63,473 nt of DNA from Serratia microhaemolytica (GTDB lineage: Bacteria > Pseudomonadota > Gammaproteobacteria > Enterobacterales > Enterobacteriaceae), in the NCBI RefSeq assembly GCF_004011885.1, contig NZ_ML137210.1, positions 29,475 through 92,947 on the forward strand, written 5' to 3'. Under the pieces are notes generated by a model. That model ran no database searches. It was not told the origin of the DNA and saw only the letters and a program-made list of their open reading frames with translations. Below are positions 18,970 through 26,672 of this stretch, one piece after another (the stretch's first letter is position 1; each line of letters begins with the position of its first letter). Position numbers and translations under genes: made by a program.

Positions 18970-19745
18970 TGGCTAAGTTTGCAGCTAACTTATCGATGAT
19001 GTTCAATGAAGTGCCATTTTTAGATCGCTTTGCCGCAGCGGCGCGTGCCGGATTTAAAGCGGTTGAATTTCTGTTTCCCTACGACTACCCAGCGGAGCAG
19101 TTAGCGGAAAAACTGGCACAAAATGGCCTGCAATTGGTGCTATTCAATACCTCGCCAGGCAACATCGATGCTGGCGAATGGGGCTTGGCGGCACTACCAG
19201 GGCGTGAACAGCAGGCACGTGCCGATATCGATCTGGCAATAAAATATGCTGTGGCCCTAAACTGCCCACAAATCCATGTAATGGCCGGCGTTGTACCACC
19301 AGGGCAAGATATTGCTGCCTACCGTGAAACCTTTATCCAGAATGTGCGTTACGCCGCAGACCAGTGCGCGCCCCTCGGCATCAAGGTATTGATCGAAGCA
19401 CTCAGCCCACCGATCAAACCCAACTATCTCTTTTCCAGCCAACATCAAGCCCTGGCGCTGGCTAACAAGATTGACCGTTCCAACCTGTTTATTCAGTTCG
19501 ATTTTTTCCATGCACAACAGGTCGATGGCAATATCAGCAACCTGCTCACCTCACTGGCAGGGCGCTATAGCCATATTCAGATTGCCTCGGTGCCCGAACG
19601 GCATGAACCCGATCAGGGCGAGCTAAACTACCCGTGGTTGTTTAATCTGCTGGATCAACTTGGCTATCAAGGCTGGATTGGCTGTGAATATCGGCCGCGC
19701 GGCGAAACCAACGCGGGCTTGGGCTGGGTAACACCCTACCTTTAA
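18969..19745 (+). CDS. otnI: 2-oxo-tetronate isomerase (hydroxypyruvate isomerase family)
   Basis: 258 residues of the xylose-isomerase-like TIM-barrel fold. OtnI interconverts 2-oxo- and 3-oxo-tetronates, feeding the kinase. Metal-binding acidic residues are visible in LIEALSP (Glu ~142), QFDFFHAQQ (Asp and His ~177) and [11 protein letters not shown] (Glu ~240). The ATG overlaps the otnC stop. The trio defines an acid-sugar catabolic operon, but the oxidised substrate must come from a dehydrogenase elsewhere or be taken up directly; no transporter is adjacent either. Confidence 0.92.
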   Translation: MAKFAANLSMMFNEVPFLDRFAAAARAGFKAVEFLFPYDYPAEQLAEKLAQNGLQLVLFNTSPGNIDAGEWGLAALPGREQQARADIDLAIKYAVALNCPQIHVMAGVVPPGQDIAAYRETFIQNVRYAADQCAPLGIKVLIEALSPPIKPNYLFSSQHQALALANKIDRSNLFIQFDFFHAQQVDGNISNLLTSLAGRYSHIQIASVPERHEPDQGELNYPWLFNLLDQLGYQGWIGCEYRPRGETNAGLGWVTPYL

Positions 19746-19752
19746 CCACCAC

Positions 19753-19795
19753 ACACCCCACCAGCGATGACATCCATCGGCGCTAGGTGGGGTGT
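19753..19795. terminator. strong hairpin after otnI
   Basis: Ten-base perfect arms ACACCCCACC / GGTGGGGTGT flank a second inner stem (AGCG-ATG with CAT-CG and CGCT), giving a long imperfect hairpin 8 bp after the otnI stop. It lacks a good T-run, but its position between convergent transcripts suits termination for either side. Confidence 0.6.
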
Positions 19796-19894
19796 TAACA
19801 TTGAATACTGCGCTTGATGATCCACAGTGTGGATATAAACCAAGCAACACCCAGTAGCCACAGTTAATCACGACATCAGCCCTGGTGTTTTAAG

Positions 19895-20623
19895 CTAACG
19901 CTGACGCAGCCGTTGCAGCCAACGCGGCAACAGGCTAAATATCTTCACCATTAAATGCAGTTGCCAGGGAAATATGTACCTTGGCGACTTGCGCTGTATC
20001 GCAGCCACCATTAACTGAACTGCCCTATCCTCATGTTGCAGAAAGGGCTTGTGAGCCGCACTGCCGAAATTTAGCTCACGCAAACGCTGGGTATCAATAT
20101 ATCCCGGCACTAACGTGGTGACCGCAACTCCCCTTGGCGACAACCCAATCCGGTAGGCGTCACAGATGGCGATAGTGGCGCGTTTGCTGGCAGCGTAGAG
20201 AGAAAGCCCGGGATAATCCGGCAGCAAACCCGCTATCGATGCCACCGCAACTAACTGCCGCGCACCAAATGTCAGTGCCAGATCAAACGCATTACACAAC
20301 CCGCGAATATTGGTCGCCAGCAAAGCATCGACCCGCTCATTCTCTTGTGCTTGTTCTGCATCAATGTAGTGGCCTGCAGTGACAATCAGCAGATCCAGCC
20401 CGCCAGTGCGTTGGCTGGTAAACTGCGTCATCACCTGTGACAACATCATCCGTTCACTGATATCGACGCGATAAAGCTGTACCCGCTGATGTGACAACAA
20501 CGGATCACTCACTAACCGAGCCGGATCTCGACCACACAGCGCCACCTCAGCCCCCGCACCGACGTAATATCTGCCAAGCGCCAACCCAATACCGCTGGTG
20601 CCACCGATAATCATCACCCTCAC
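19895..20623 (-). CDS. short-chain dehydrogenase/reductase in lipid cluster
   Basis: 242 residues, classical SDR. The cofactor motif GGTSGIGLALG (residues 7-17) and the catalytic YAASK (near residue 153), with Ser in VASIAG upstream, are intact. The GTG start overlaps the stop of the patatin gene (GTGA), so translation is coupled; an ATG three codons later is an alternative. The C-terminus carries a hydrophobic and basic tail (LHLMVKIFSLLPRWLQRLRQR) that could associate with membrane. Location with lipid genes suggests reduction of a lipid or head-group carbonyl, but the substrate is unknown. Confidence 0.8.
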   Translation of the reverse strand: MRVMIIGGTSGIGLALGRYYVGAGAEVALCGRDPARLVSDPLLSHQRVQLYRVDISERMMLSQVMTQFTSQRTGGLDLLIVTAGHYIDAEQAQENERVDALLATNIRGLCNAFDLALTFGARQLVAVASIAGLLPDYPGLSLYAASKRATIAICDAYRIGLSPRGVAVTTLVPGYIDTQRLRELNFGSAAHKPFLQHEDRAVQLMVAAIQRKSPRYIFPWQLHLMVKIFSLLPRWLQRLRQR

Positions 20624-21711
20624 ACTTCACTCCAGTTGTCATTATTGCAAAGGCGTGGACGCACCCGACTCCCTGCTGCACGGCGATAGCCTTCAAGACC
20701 ACGCGAAAAACCGTACTGCCACTGCGCCTCAACCGTAGCCACATACTCCGGATAACTGCACGAGCTAAATACAATCCGGTTAGCCAACAGTTGGATGCGT
20801 TTGTTGACACTAGCAGCAATCACATATGCCATGTCGCTGGTGTCGATACGTACCTCTGTCGCTTGAGCGTGGACATGACGCAATCGTGCATTGCCATCAA
20901 AGCCAAATACCGCACGCAGGGCAGGATTAGCCAACTGCCGATTAAATGGTGGTTTCAATTCCATCGCAATCTCAGTTGCCAGTGTACGTGCAAGCTCCAG
21001 CGGATAAAGGTCAATAACGCCGCCACAATAATGGTGCAAACCATAGCGCTGGCACTGGGCATAGAAAATATCGGCCAGCGAAATACGCACCGCATCAGCA
21101 ACGGGCACATCACTCATCACCTCCAGCATCGGCAGTATCACCGAGCCACTGCCATAAGCACCACTGATTGGCGATAGGACACCCTCCAACAGCGCCCGAA
21201 TAGTTTGATTAGCAAATATCACTTCACTAAACAACGGTTGGCCATTGCGCAATCTGCCGCTATCACTGCGCTGATAGAGCAGTCGCCCCCCGACAATCGC
21301 CAGTGTTGGCCCATCTATCGCATGTGGCGGTAACGGGATCGCTGGTGACACATCGACCAGATAATCTGCATAGAGATCAGGTATCCGTGCTACTCCCTCT
21401 CGGTTAGTATAACTGGCAAGATAGCGAGCCAATGCGCGCAGCAACTGCGGATACAGCCTGACCTCAGGGGCAACCTGCAACCGTTGCAGATAGTGATACA
21501 TCGCACGCGACAGCACCCACTGTTTACGCTCTGCACTGTTTGGCAAGCCTTGAATAATGGCACCCGCAATCGCTCCGCCACAGCTAGCCAGCAACAGATC
21601 CGGTGCTTGATGGCAGTGCTCAGCCGCCGCATGAATGCCAAGGTAATAAGCAAATCGGCTGCCACCACCGGAGAGTATCAAGCAGCGCTTGAATTTTTGT
21701 CGATTATTCAT
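20620..21711 (-). CDS. patatin-like phospholipase
   Basis: 363 residues from the ATG at 21711, placed just before the conserved oxyanion-hole motif LILSGGGSRFAYYLG (residues ~11-25); upstream starts run into the divergent gene. The serine nucleophile is likely the Ser of ASCGGAIAG (near residue 43), where the first Gly of the usual GxSxG is replaced. The aspartate partner may be in GGVIDLYPL (near 231), an imperfect DG[G/A]. Patatins hydrolyse acyl groups from glycerolipids. It is divergent from ynbD, coupled to the SDR, and belongs to the surrounding lipid cluster. The activity is likely but the motif deviations leave room for doubt. Confidence 0.78.
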   Translation of the reverse strand: MNNRQKFKRCLILSGGGSRFAYYLGIHAAAEHCHQAPDLLLASCGGAIAGAIIQGLPNSAERKQWVLSRAMYHYLQRLQVAPEVRLYPQLLRALARYLASYTNREGVARIPDLYADYLVDVSPAIPLPPHAIDGPTLAIVGGRLLYQRSDSGRLRNGQPLFSEVIFANQTIRALLEGVLSPISGAYGSGSVILPMLEVMSDVPVADAVRISLADIFYAQCQRYGLHHYCGGVIDLYPLELARTLATEIAMELKPPFNRQLANPALRAVFGFDGNARLRHVHAQATEVRIDTSDMAYVIAASVNKRIQLLANRIVFSSCSYPEYVATVEAQWQYGFSRGLEGYRRAAGSRVRPRLCNNDNWSEV

Positions 21712-21759
21712 GGCATGACATAATAGATTGATTTTCAACTTTTCACTGCAGGATATAAC

Positions 21760-22911
21760 ATGGGACAACCCTTATTAGCGCAACGCCGTGGGTTACATCT
21801 TCTGTGTAATGGCATCTTGTTCGCACTCGGCTATCCACTGACCAACTATCTGGCTCAGCAGGCTGATGTGCAGGCTAACGTCATGCTGCCTATTGAACCT
21901 CTGCTGCCATTTATCCCGTGGATGATTGTGCCCTATGCCAGCTTGCCACTGCTACTGATAGCCAGCTTTTTCATCCGGCAACAACCGACTGAACTACTCA
22001 CCCTCAGTCACAGGATGATGCTATGCACCCTACTAGCCTGCCTGATTTTTGCGGCAATGCCGCTGCATTTTCCTCTGCCACGACCAGAATCAAATCAGCC
22101 GTTACTCGCCAGCGGTTATCGGCTGCTCGGCATAGTCGATCAACCCTACAACCAGTTGCCGTCGCTGCATGTTGCTTACTGCGTGATGCTCTGGCGCACC
22201 TTGCCCAGACAGTTCTGGCTCACGCTCTGGCTCAGCGTGGTCGCCGCCAGCACACTGCTAACTTGGCAGCATCTACTGGCAGATGTCGCTGGTGGTGCTG
22301 TGCTCGCATTGCTGGTCTGCTGGCTACTGCCGAAGAGACTCAATAGCCGACAACGCGTGGCATTTTACTACCTGATCGCCGCTGCACTGGCACTATTGTG
22401 GCTCACGAGCACCACCACCGTTTGGCTAGCGGGTTACCTCGCCTTGTCACTGACACTGATCGCCCGAGCATACCTGTTGCACGATACCGATTTTCTCGCC
22501 AAGCAAACCGGCCACCATCCAATATCACGTTGGTTACTCTATTGGCCCTATCTGATCGGCTATCGCCTCTGCTGGCTATGGGTGCGTCACCATTACCGTC
22601 AGCCGTGGCAAAGCAAAACAGCCACGCTGCTAGTCGGCCGCCGACTCTCTAGCGCTGAAGCCAGCACGCTTCCTGCCGACTGTAGCGTGATCGACCTCAG
22701 CCCAGAACTAAGCGAACCCAGCACACTGTGCCAACGCTACTGGCACTTTCCACTGCTTGACCTGTGCGCACCCACCGTTTCGCAGTTGCGCCCAATCCTC
22801 GCACGATTGCAAATCGAACAGCAGGCTGGTCGCACCGTCTACTTACATTGTGCAATGGGCCTAAGCCGCAGCCAATTCGTTGCACAACGATATCTAAAAA
22901 AACTTCAATAA
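21760..22911 (+). CDS. ynbD: PAP2-type membrane phosphatase fused to dual-specificity phosphatase, YnbD-like
   Basis: 383 residues. The N-terminal two-thirds is polytopic with PAP2 phosphatase elements: YNQLPSLHVAY (near residue 130) and TWQHLLADVAGG (near 168). The C-terminal third is a cysteine-dependent phosphatase with the HCAMGLSRS signature (HCx5R, near residue 365). This double-phosphatase architecture is that of E. coli YnbD, whose function is unproven. It starts the plus-strand half of the cluster, followed after 13 bp by the ynbA homologue. A reasonable inference is that it dephosphorylates the phosphatidyl-head-group-phosphate made by YnbA, as PTPMT1-type phosphatases do for phosphatidylglycerophosphate. 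Confidence 0.82.
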   Translation: MGQPLLAQRRGLHLLCNGILFALGYPLTNYLAQQADVQANVMLPIEPLLPFIPWMIVPYASLPLLLIASFFIRQQPTELLTLSHRMMLCTLLACLIFAAMPLHFPLPRPESNQPLLASGYRLLGIVDQPYNQLPSLHVAYCVMLWRTLPRQFWLTLWLSVVAASTLLTWQHLLADVAGGAVLALLVCWLLPKRLNSRQRVAFYYLIAAALALLWLTSTTTVWLAGYLALSLTLIARAYLLHDTDFLAKQTGHHPISRWLLYWPYLIGYRLCWLWVRHHYRQPWQSKTATLLVGRRLSSAEASTLPADCSVIDLSPELSEPSTLCQRYWHFPLLDLCAPTVSQLRPILARLQIEQQAGRTVYLHCAMGLSRSQFVAQRYLKKLQ

Positions 22912-22924
22912 CAGAGAACTGCCG

Positions 22925-23539
22925 ATGAACTTTTCTATCTATCAACTTAAGCCCCGCTTCCAACAGTTACTACAACCGAGCTTGATCTGGTTAAGCCGCA
23001 AAGGGATCACACCCAACCAAGTCACCTTGGCAGCGATGGCACTGTCGATCGGTTATGGCACTATGCTGGCCTTGCTACCATGGCAGGGGCTTTGGGTTGC
23101 TCTACCGCTGATCTTACTGCTTCGCATGGCACTAAACGCTCTCGATGGCATGTTGGCGAACGCTTGCGGTAATAAAACCAAGCTCGGCGCACTACTCAAC
23201 GAGTTGTGCGACCAGATCTCCGATCTCGCACTCTATCTGCCATTTATTGTGCTGAGCACACTCAATCCCCAGCTACTGCTCGCTACCCTGTTCTGCGCAC
23301 TGCTAACCGAATTTGCTGGCGTGTTAGCCTGCAGTATTGGCGTAGCGCGCCGCTTTGACGGCCCAATGGGCAAAAGCGATCGAGCTGTGGCATTTGGCCT
23401 GCTGGCAATAATGCACAGCTATCAGGTCACGCCTCTCTGGCTCAATAGCCTACTCGCACTGGTGCTACTACTGAGCATGCTGACAATCATCAACCGTCTA
23501 CGTGGGGCACTGGCAACTTCTCGGCCAGCGACACAGTAA
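22925..23539 (+). CDS. ynbA: CDP-alcohol phosphatidyltransferase family protein, YnbA-like
   Basis: 204 residues with about six hydrophobic segments. These inner-membrane enzymes move a phosphatidyl group from CDP-diacylglycerol to an alcohol. The motif DGxxAR-x8-GxxxDxxxD is present in altered form: LDGMLAN at residues ~77-83, then LGALLNELCDQISD, so the Arg and the third Asp read Asn while the last two Asp remain. The head-group acceptor cannot be deduced. The last 50 bp overlap the 3' end of ynbC on the other strand. It pairs with the CdsA-like ynbB in the same cluster, which would supply the CDP-lipid. Confidence 0.82.
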   Translation: MNFSIYQLKPRFQQLLQPSLIWLSRKGITPNQVTLAAMALSIGYGTMLALLPWQGLWVALPLILLLRMALNALDGMLANACGNKTKLGALLNELCDQISDLALYLPFIVLSTLNPQLLLATLFCALLTEFAGVLACSIGVARRFDGPMGKSDRAVAFGLLAIMHSYQVTPLWLNSLLALVLLLSMLTIINRLRGALATSRPATQ

Positions 23540-25280
23540 AAATCCCTTGTAGCCCAATGTTGGTCATCAGTTTGCGGCAGCCGCTCAGCACTACCAAGGC
23601 ATCCATCTCGCATTGAGGGCGCGGCCTCATCTTCCACGCCTCACCTTGGTGATTGATCAGCGTATGGGCAATGGTATGCAACTGCGGATGCCACGGCTGG
23701 GCGGTATACAGCAGCATACCGTCAGCACGCAGCGAGGCACTCACGCCCCGTAGCGAACACAATACCTTCTGGTTATCGCTAAACAGCTCGTACAGTCCGG
23801 AGATAATCGCAAGATGGTAGTTTCCCTCCTCGCCCTGATAGCTGGCCGGATCAAATGCATCGCGTTGAACATAGCGGATAGTCGCACGCAATCCTAACCG
23901 TTCAGCCAATGTCCGAGCCTGATCGAGATTAAACTGACTGACATCACACAAGGTCACTTCAATCTCTTGGTGCTGAAAACGCTTAAGTGTTTCCAATAGG
24001 TAACGCCCAGAACCGGCGGCAATATCCAAAATCCGAAACGGCTGTTGCCCCTGATAGGTCGCTATTCTCTGTGCCAGCATCTGCTGCAGTTGCAGTTTAC
24101 GTACTCTAATCCCCTGCCAGCCAACGGCATCAAGATAGCCACGGTCGAGCAGTTTACCGATCCCCCAACGTCCACCTGCTTGATTGCGATAGACATAGTC
24201 GAGTGACTCACCCGAATCAAAACCGTATGTCAGACCAATCTGCATACCATCGCTCAAATGGCCAAAATGCCGCAACATCTTGCGCTGCAGTGCGAACCAA
24301 GCGCGCAACCAGAGACTACCCGTATGTGGTTGTTGCAATAAACGGTACGCCTCGGCGCTGGCACTCTGTTGATCAGCAAGCAGATAGCGTTCTGGCTCAG
24401 TGATCGGGTTGGCAAAGCACTGGTCAATAAAATAGCGACTCTCGCTAAATGCCATGTCGGTGTTCTGCTCATAAAACACCGCATGGCGGCAGGCTGGGAG
24501 CTTCACATAACGTTTCAATCGGGAAGAGAGCCGCTCGAAGAAGCTCCACTGCGGCTTCTCACTCACCACATAATCTTCGCTCGCCACCAACATCAATATT
24601 GGTGTATCGATCGCGCTGGCATCGCTGACAATACGCTCGGCAGTATCAGCCAAATCCAGCAATATGTTGGCGGAAATGGCTTTGGTAATCAGCGGATCGG
24701 CATCATAGGCCTCCGCCTGCTGAACGGAGTGGGTCAGCATCGAGGAACGAATATAGCTGCTGACAAACAAGTTCGGTTTGAAAGTGCTCATCACCCGAAG
24801 AGCCGGTTTGGCAAGAGGAACATAGAGTTTGATATGAAATGCGGCGGCGGCCATGATCACACCACGAATACGTGGCGCATAGTCATGCAGCCAAGTGGCA
24901 GCCACCACCGCACCGACACTGTTGGCTACCACCAAAATATCGCTGCTGGTAAAACCGTACTGCTCACAGAGATGGTTGACAAATGTGTCCAGATCCGCGA
25001 CCAAACAGGCAACATCGGGGGCATCACCACGCTGCCCAGGCGAGTAACCGTGACCACGCGCATCATAGGCAAATCCCCAGTCCACTGGTCGGCAGAGTTG
25101 AGCGAGCAGGGGTGCAATGCGCCCAGAATGCTCATGTCCCCGGTGCAAAAATACTATCACGCGTGCACCAGTGCCCTGATGAAACTGCCTTGGTTGCCAA
25201 ACACGGTAAAACAGGTAAGTACCGTCGTGAGATCGGAAATTTGTCTCCCGCTCAAACCAGTTAATGGATTGATTATTCAT
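23490..25280 (-). CDS. ynbC: fused alpha/beta hydrolase and SAM methyltransferase, YnbC-like
   Basis: 596 residues, close to E. coli YnbC (~585). Residues ~1-300 form an alpha/beta hydrolase of the monoacylglycerol-lipase type: VFLHRGHEHSGR with oxyanion region, and the nucleophile in VANSVGAVVAA (Ser ~118). Residues ~380-560 form a Rossmann methyltransferase with the SAM-binding ILDIAAGSGRYLLETL. The fusion of lyso-lipid hydrolase with methyltransferase suggests acyl trimming plus methylation of a lipid head group, but this is inference. It lies 13 bp downstream of ynbB on the same strand and converges on ynbA. Confidence 0.85.
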   Translation of the reverse strand: MNNQSINWFERETNFRSHDGTYLFYRVWQPRQFHQGTGARVIVFLHRGHEHSGRIAPLLAQLCRPVDWGFAYDARGHGYSPGQRGDAPDVACLVADLDTFVNHLCEQYGFTSSDILVVANSVGAVVAATWLHDYAPRIRGVIMAAAAFHIKLYVPLAKPALRVMSTFKPNLFVSSYIRSSMLTHSVQQAEAYDADPLITKAISANILLDLADTAERIVSDASAIDTPILMLVASEDYVVSEKPQWSFFERLSSRLKRYVKLPACRHAVFYEQNTDMAFSESRYFIDQCFANPITEPERYLLADQQSASAEAYRLLQQPHTGSLWLRAWFALQRKMLRHFGHLSDGMQIGLTYGFDSGESLDYVYRNQAGGRWGIGKLLDRGYLDAVGWQGIRVRKLQLQQMLAQRIATYQGQQPFRILDIAAGSGRYLLETLKRFQHQEIEVTLCDVSQFNLDQARTLAERLGLRATIRYVQRDAFDPASYQGEEGNYHLAIISGLYELFSDNQKVLCSLRGVSASLRADGMLLYTAQPWHPQLHTIAHTLINHQGEAWKMRPRPQCEMDALVVLSGCRKLMTNIGLQGIFTVSLAEKLPVPHVDG

Positions 25281-25293
25281 AGATAGGTTCGTC

Positions 25294-26172
25294 TCAATAG
25301 AGGATGGATAACAGAACGTAGAGCGCTGGTGCAGTCATGGTCAGGCTATCCACTCGATCCAGAATGCCACCGTGTCCTGGGATCAAGCTAGAGAAATCCT
25401 TGATGCCGATAAAGCGCTTGGCTGCGGAGAACAGAATGTCACCCAAGAAACCGACCAATGCCAAGATGATAGCGCTACTGATCAATGGCAGTACTGCAGC
25501 CAACTCCAGCCAACTGCCAAGCAGCAGTGATACCACCAGTGATAGTGTCACACCGCCAATCAGCCCTTCCCAGGTTTTATTGGGGCTAATAGTGGGCACT
25601 ATTTTGCGCCGTCCCAACCATTTACCAAACACGAACTGGCCAATATCGTTAACTGCAGTCACGACCAGCAGAAAAAAGATCCAGTCGCGTGCCGTTGTTG
25701 CTGCTAGAGGAAGACGAGTGAGGCGGATCAGGGTACAGACGCACAACAGCGTGATGCCAAGCAGTGCCCAGATCAGCACAATATCGCGCTTCGATAGCCA
25801 GAACAGGACGCACAGCAAGCCAGTGCCTAGCACTAAAAACAGCACAAGAAGCGGGTAGATGTCACAGTAAGCGATAACAACAAGTGCCAGCACCATGGCT
25901 GGAAACCGAAACGGTGTTGTTGAGTCAGCGATATGGGCAGCTAACTCGTGAATTGCCAGCATGGAAATCAGAATGGCCAGCCCAACCAGCCCCTGCGGGT
26001 AGAAAAGCAACGCAACAGTAACCAGTGGAAATATTCGCCACCATGCGTTGACCTGCAAACAGAGCTGGTGAGAAGCAGCACTTTTTGTTAAGCGCATTGT
26101 AAATAGTGAAGCCAACGCTAACAAAGCATATAGCACACCATTGGCAATAGATAACGCATTGTCAAAAAACAT
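25294..26172 (-). CDS. ynbB: phosphatidate cytidylyltransferase family protein, YnbB-like
   Basis: 292 residues, eight or so membrane segments. The CdsA-family signature is present near the C-terminus: GFLGDILFSAAKRFIGIKD and SSLIPGHGGILDRVDSL, containing the metal- and substrate-binding Asp residues. The enzyme makes CDP-diacylglycerol from phosphatidic acid and CTP. The housekeeping cdsA normally sits in the bamA/dxr region, so this is a second, dedicated copy as in E. coli ynbB. It is the first gene of the minus-strand pair ynbB-ynbC and would supply CDP-lipid to YnbA. Confidence 0.88.
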   Translation of the reverse strand: MFFDNALSIANGVLYALLALASLFTMRLTKSAASHQLCLQVNAWWRIFPLVTVALLFYPQGLVGLAILISMLAIHELAAHIADSTTPFRFPAMVLALVVIAYCDIYPLLVLFLVLGTGLLCVLFWLSKRDIVLIWALLGITLLCVCTLIRLTRLPLAATTARDWIFFLLVVTAVNDIGQFVFGKWLGRRKIVPTISPNKTWEGLIGGVTLSLVVSLLLGSWLELAAVLPLISSAIILALVGFLGDILFSAAKRFIGIKDFSSLIPGHGGILDRVDSLTMTAPALYVLLSILY

Positions 26173-26672
26173 AAATATAATACCGAGAGCCTATACCACT
26201 AGGCGTCATTGATGTGGACAGTTTGGTCACAGACAGCACCTAGAATAACCAGTGTTAATGCTGCAATAGAAGTAATTTAACAAATTCTCAACAAGTTAAC
26301 AGCCGGATAACTTTCTTCGCAAAAAAAAATAAAAAACGATTCAAAATCAACAAAAAAAAACAGGCGATAAATAAAAATATGTAAAAACAAAAAGTTAAAT
26401 TATAATTTTTTTACTTATAAAAACTTTCTGTTACATATAAAATCAGGTAACCTGTGATTGGTCGCAGTTTGACAAGATATTATGCTTATTTTTACCTTTT
26501 TGTTGATTTTTTAATCTGCATTTTTGAAGGCTAAAAGAAAGCTAACACTAACTTTACCAACAACATTTTTGCATGAAGCAATCAGGAAACAAAAAATTTA
26601 CAGAAAGGAAACAATAAGATAGTTGCTAAGATAGCGAAAAAGAACAAAAATTTTGACACAGGGCGATGTAAT
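26173..26672. other. AT-rich promoter region of the adhesin gene
   Basis: 500 bp, strikingly rich in A and T, with long A-runs around 26320-26400, unlike the surrounding DNA. No coding sequence. Such tracts upstream of adhesin genes are common targets of H-NS silencing. AGGG lies about ten bases before the ATG at 26673. It also separates ynbB from the adhesin gene, the two being divergent. Confidence 0.55.
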
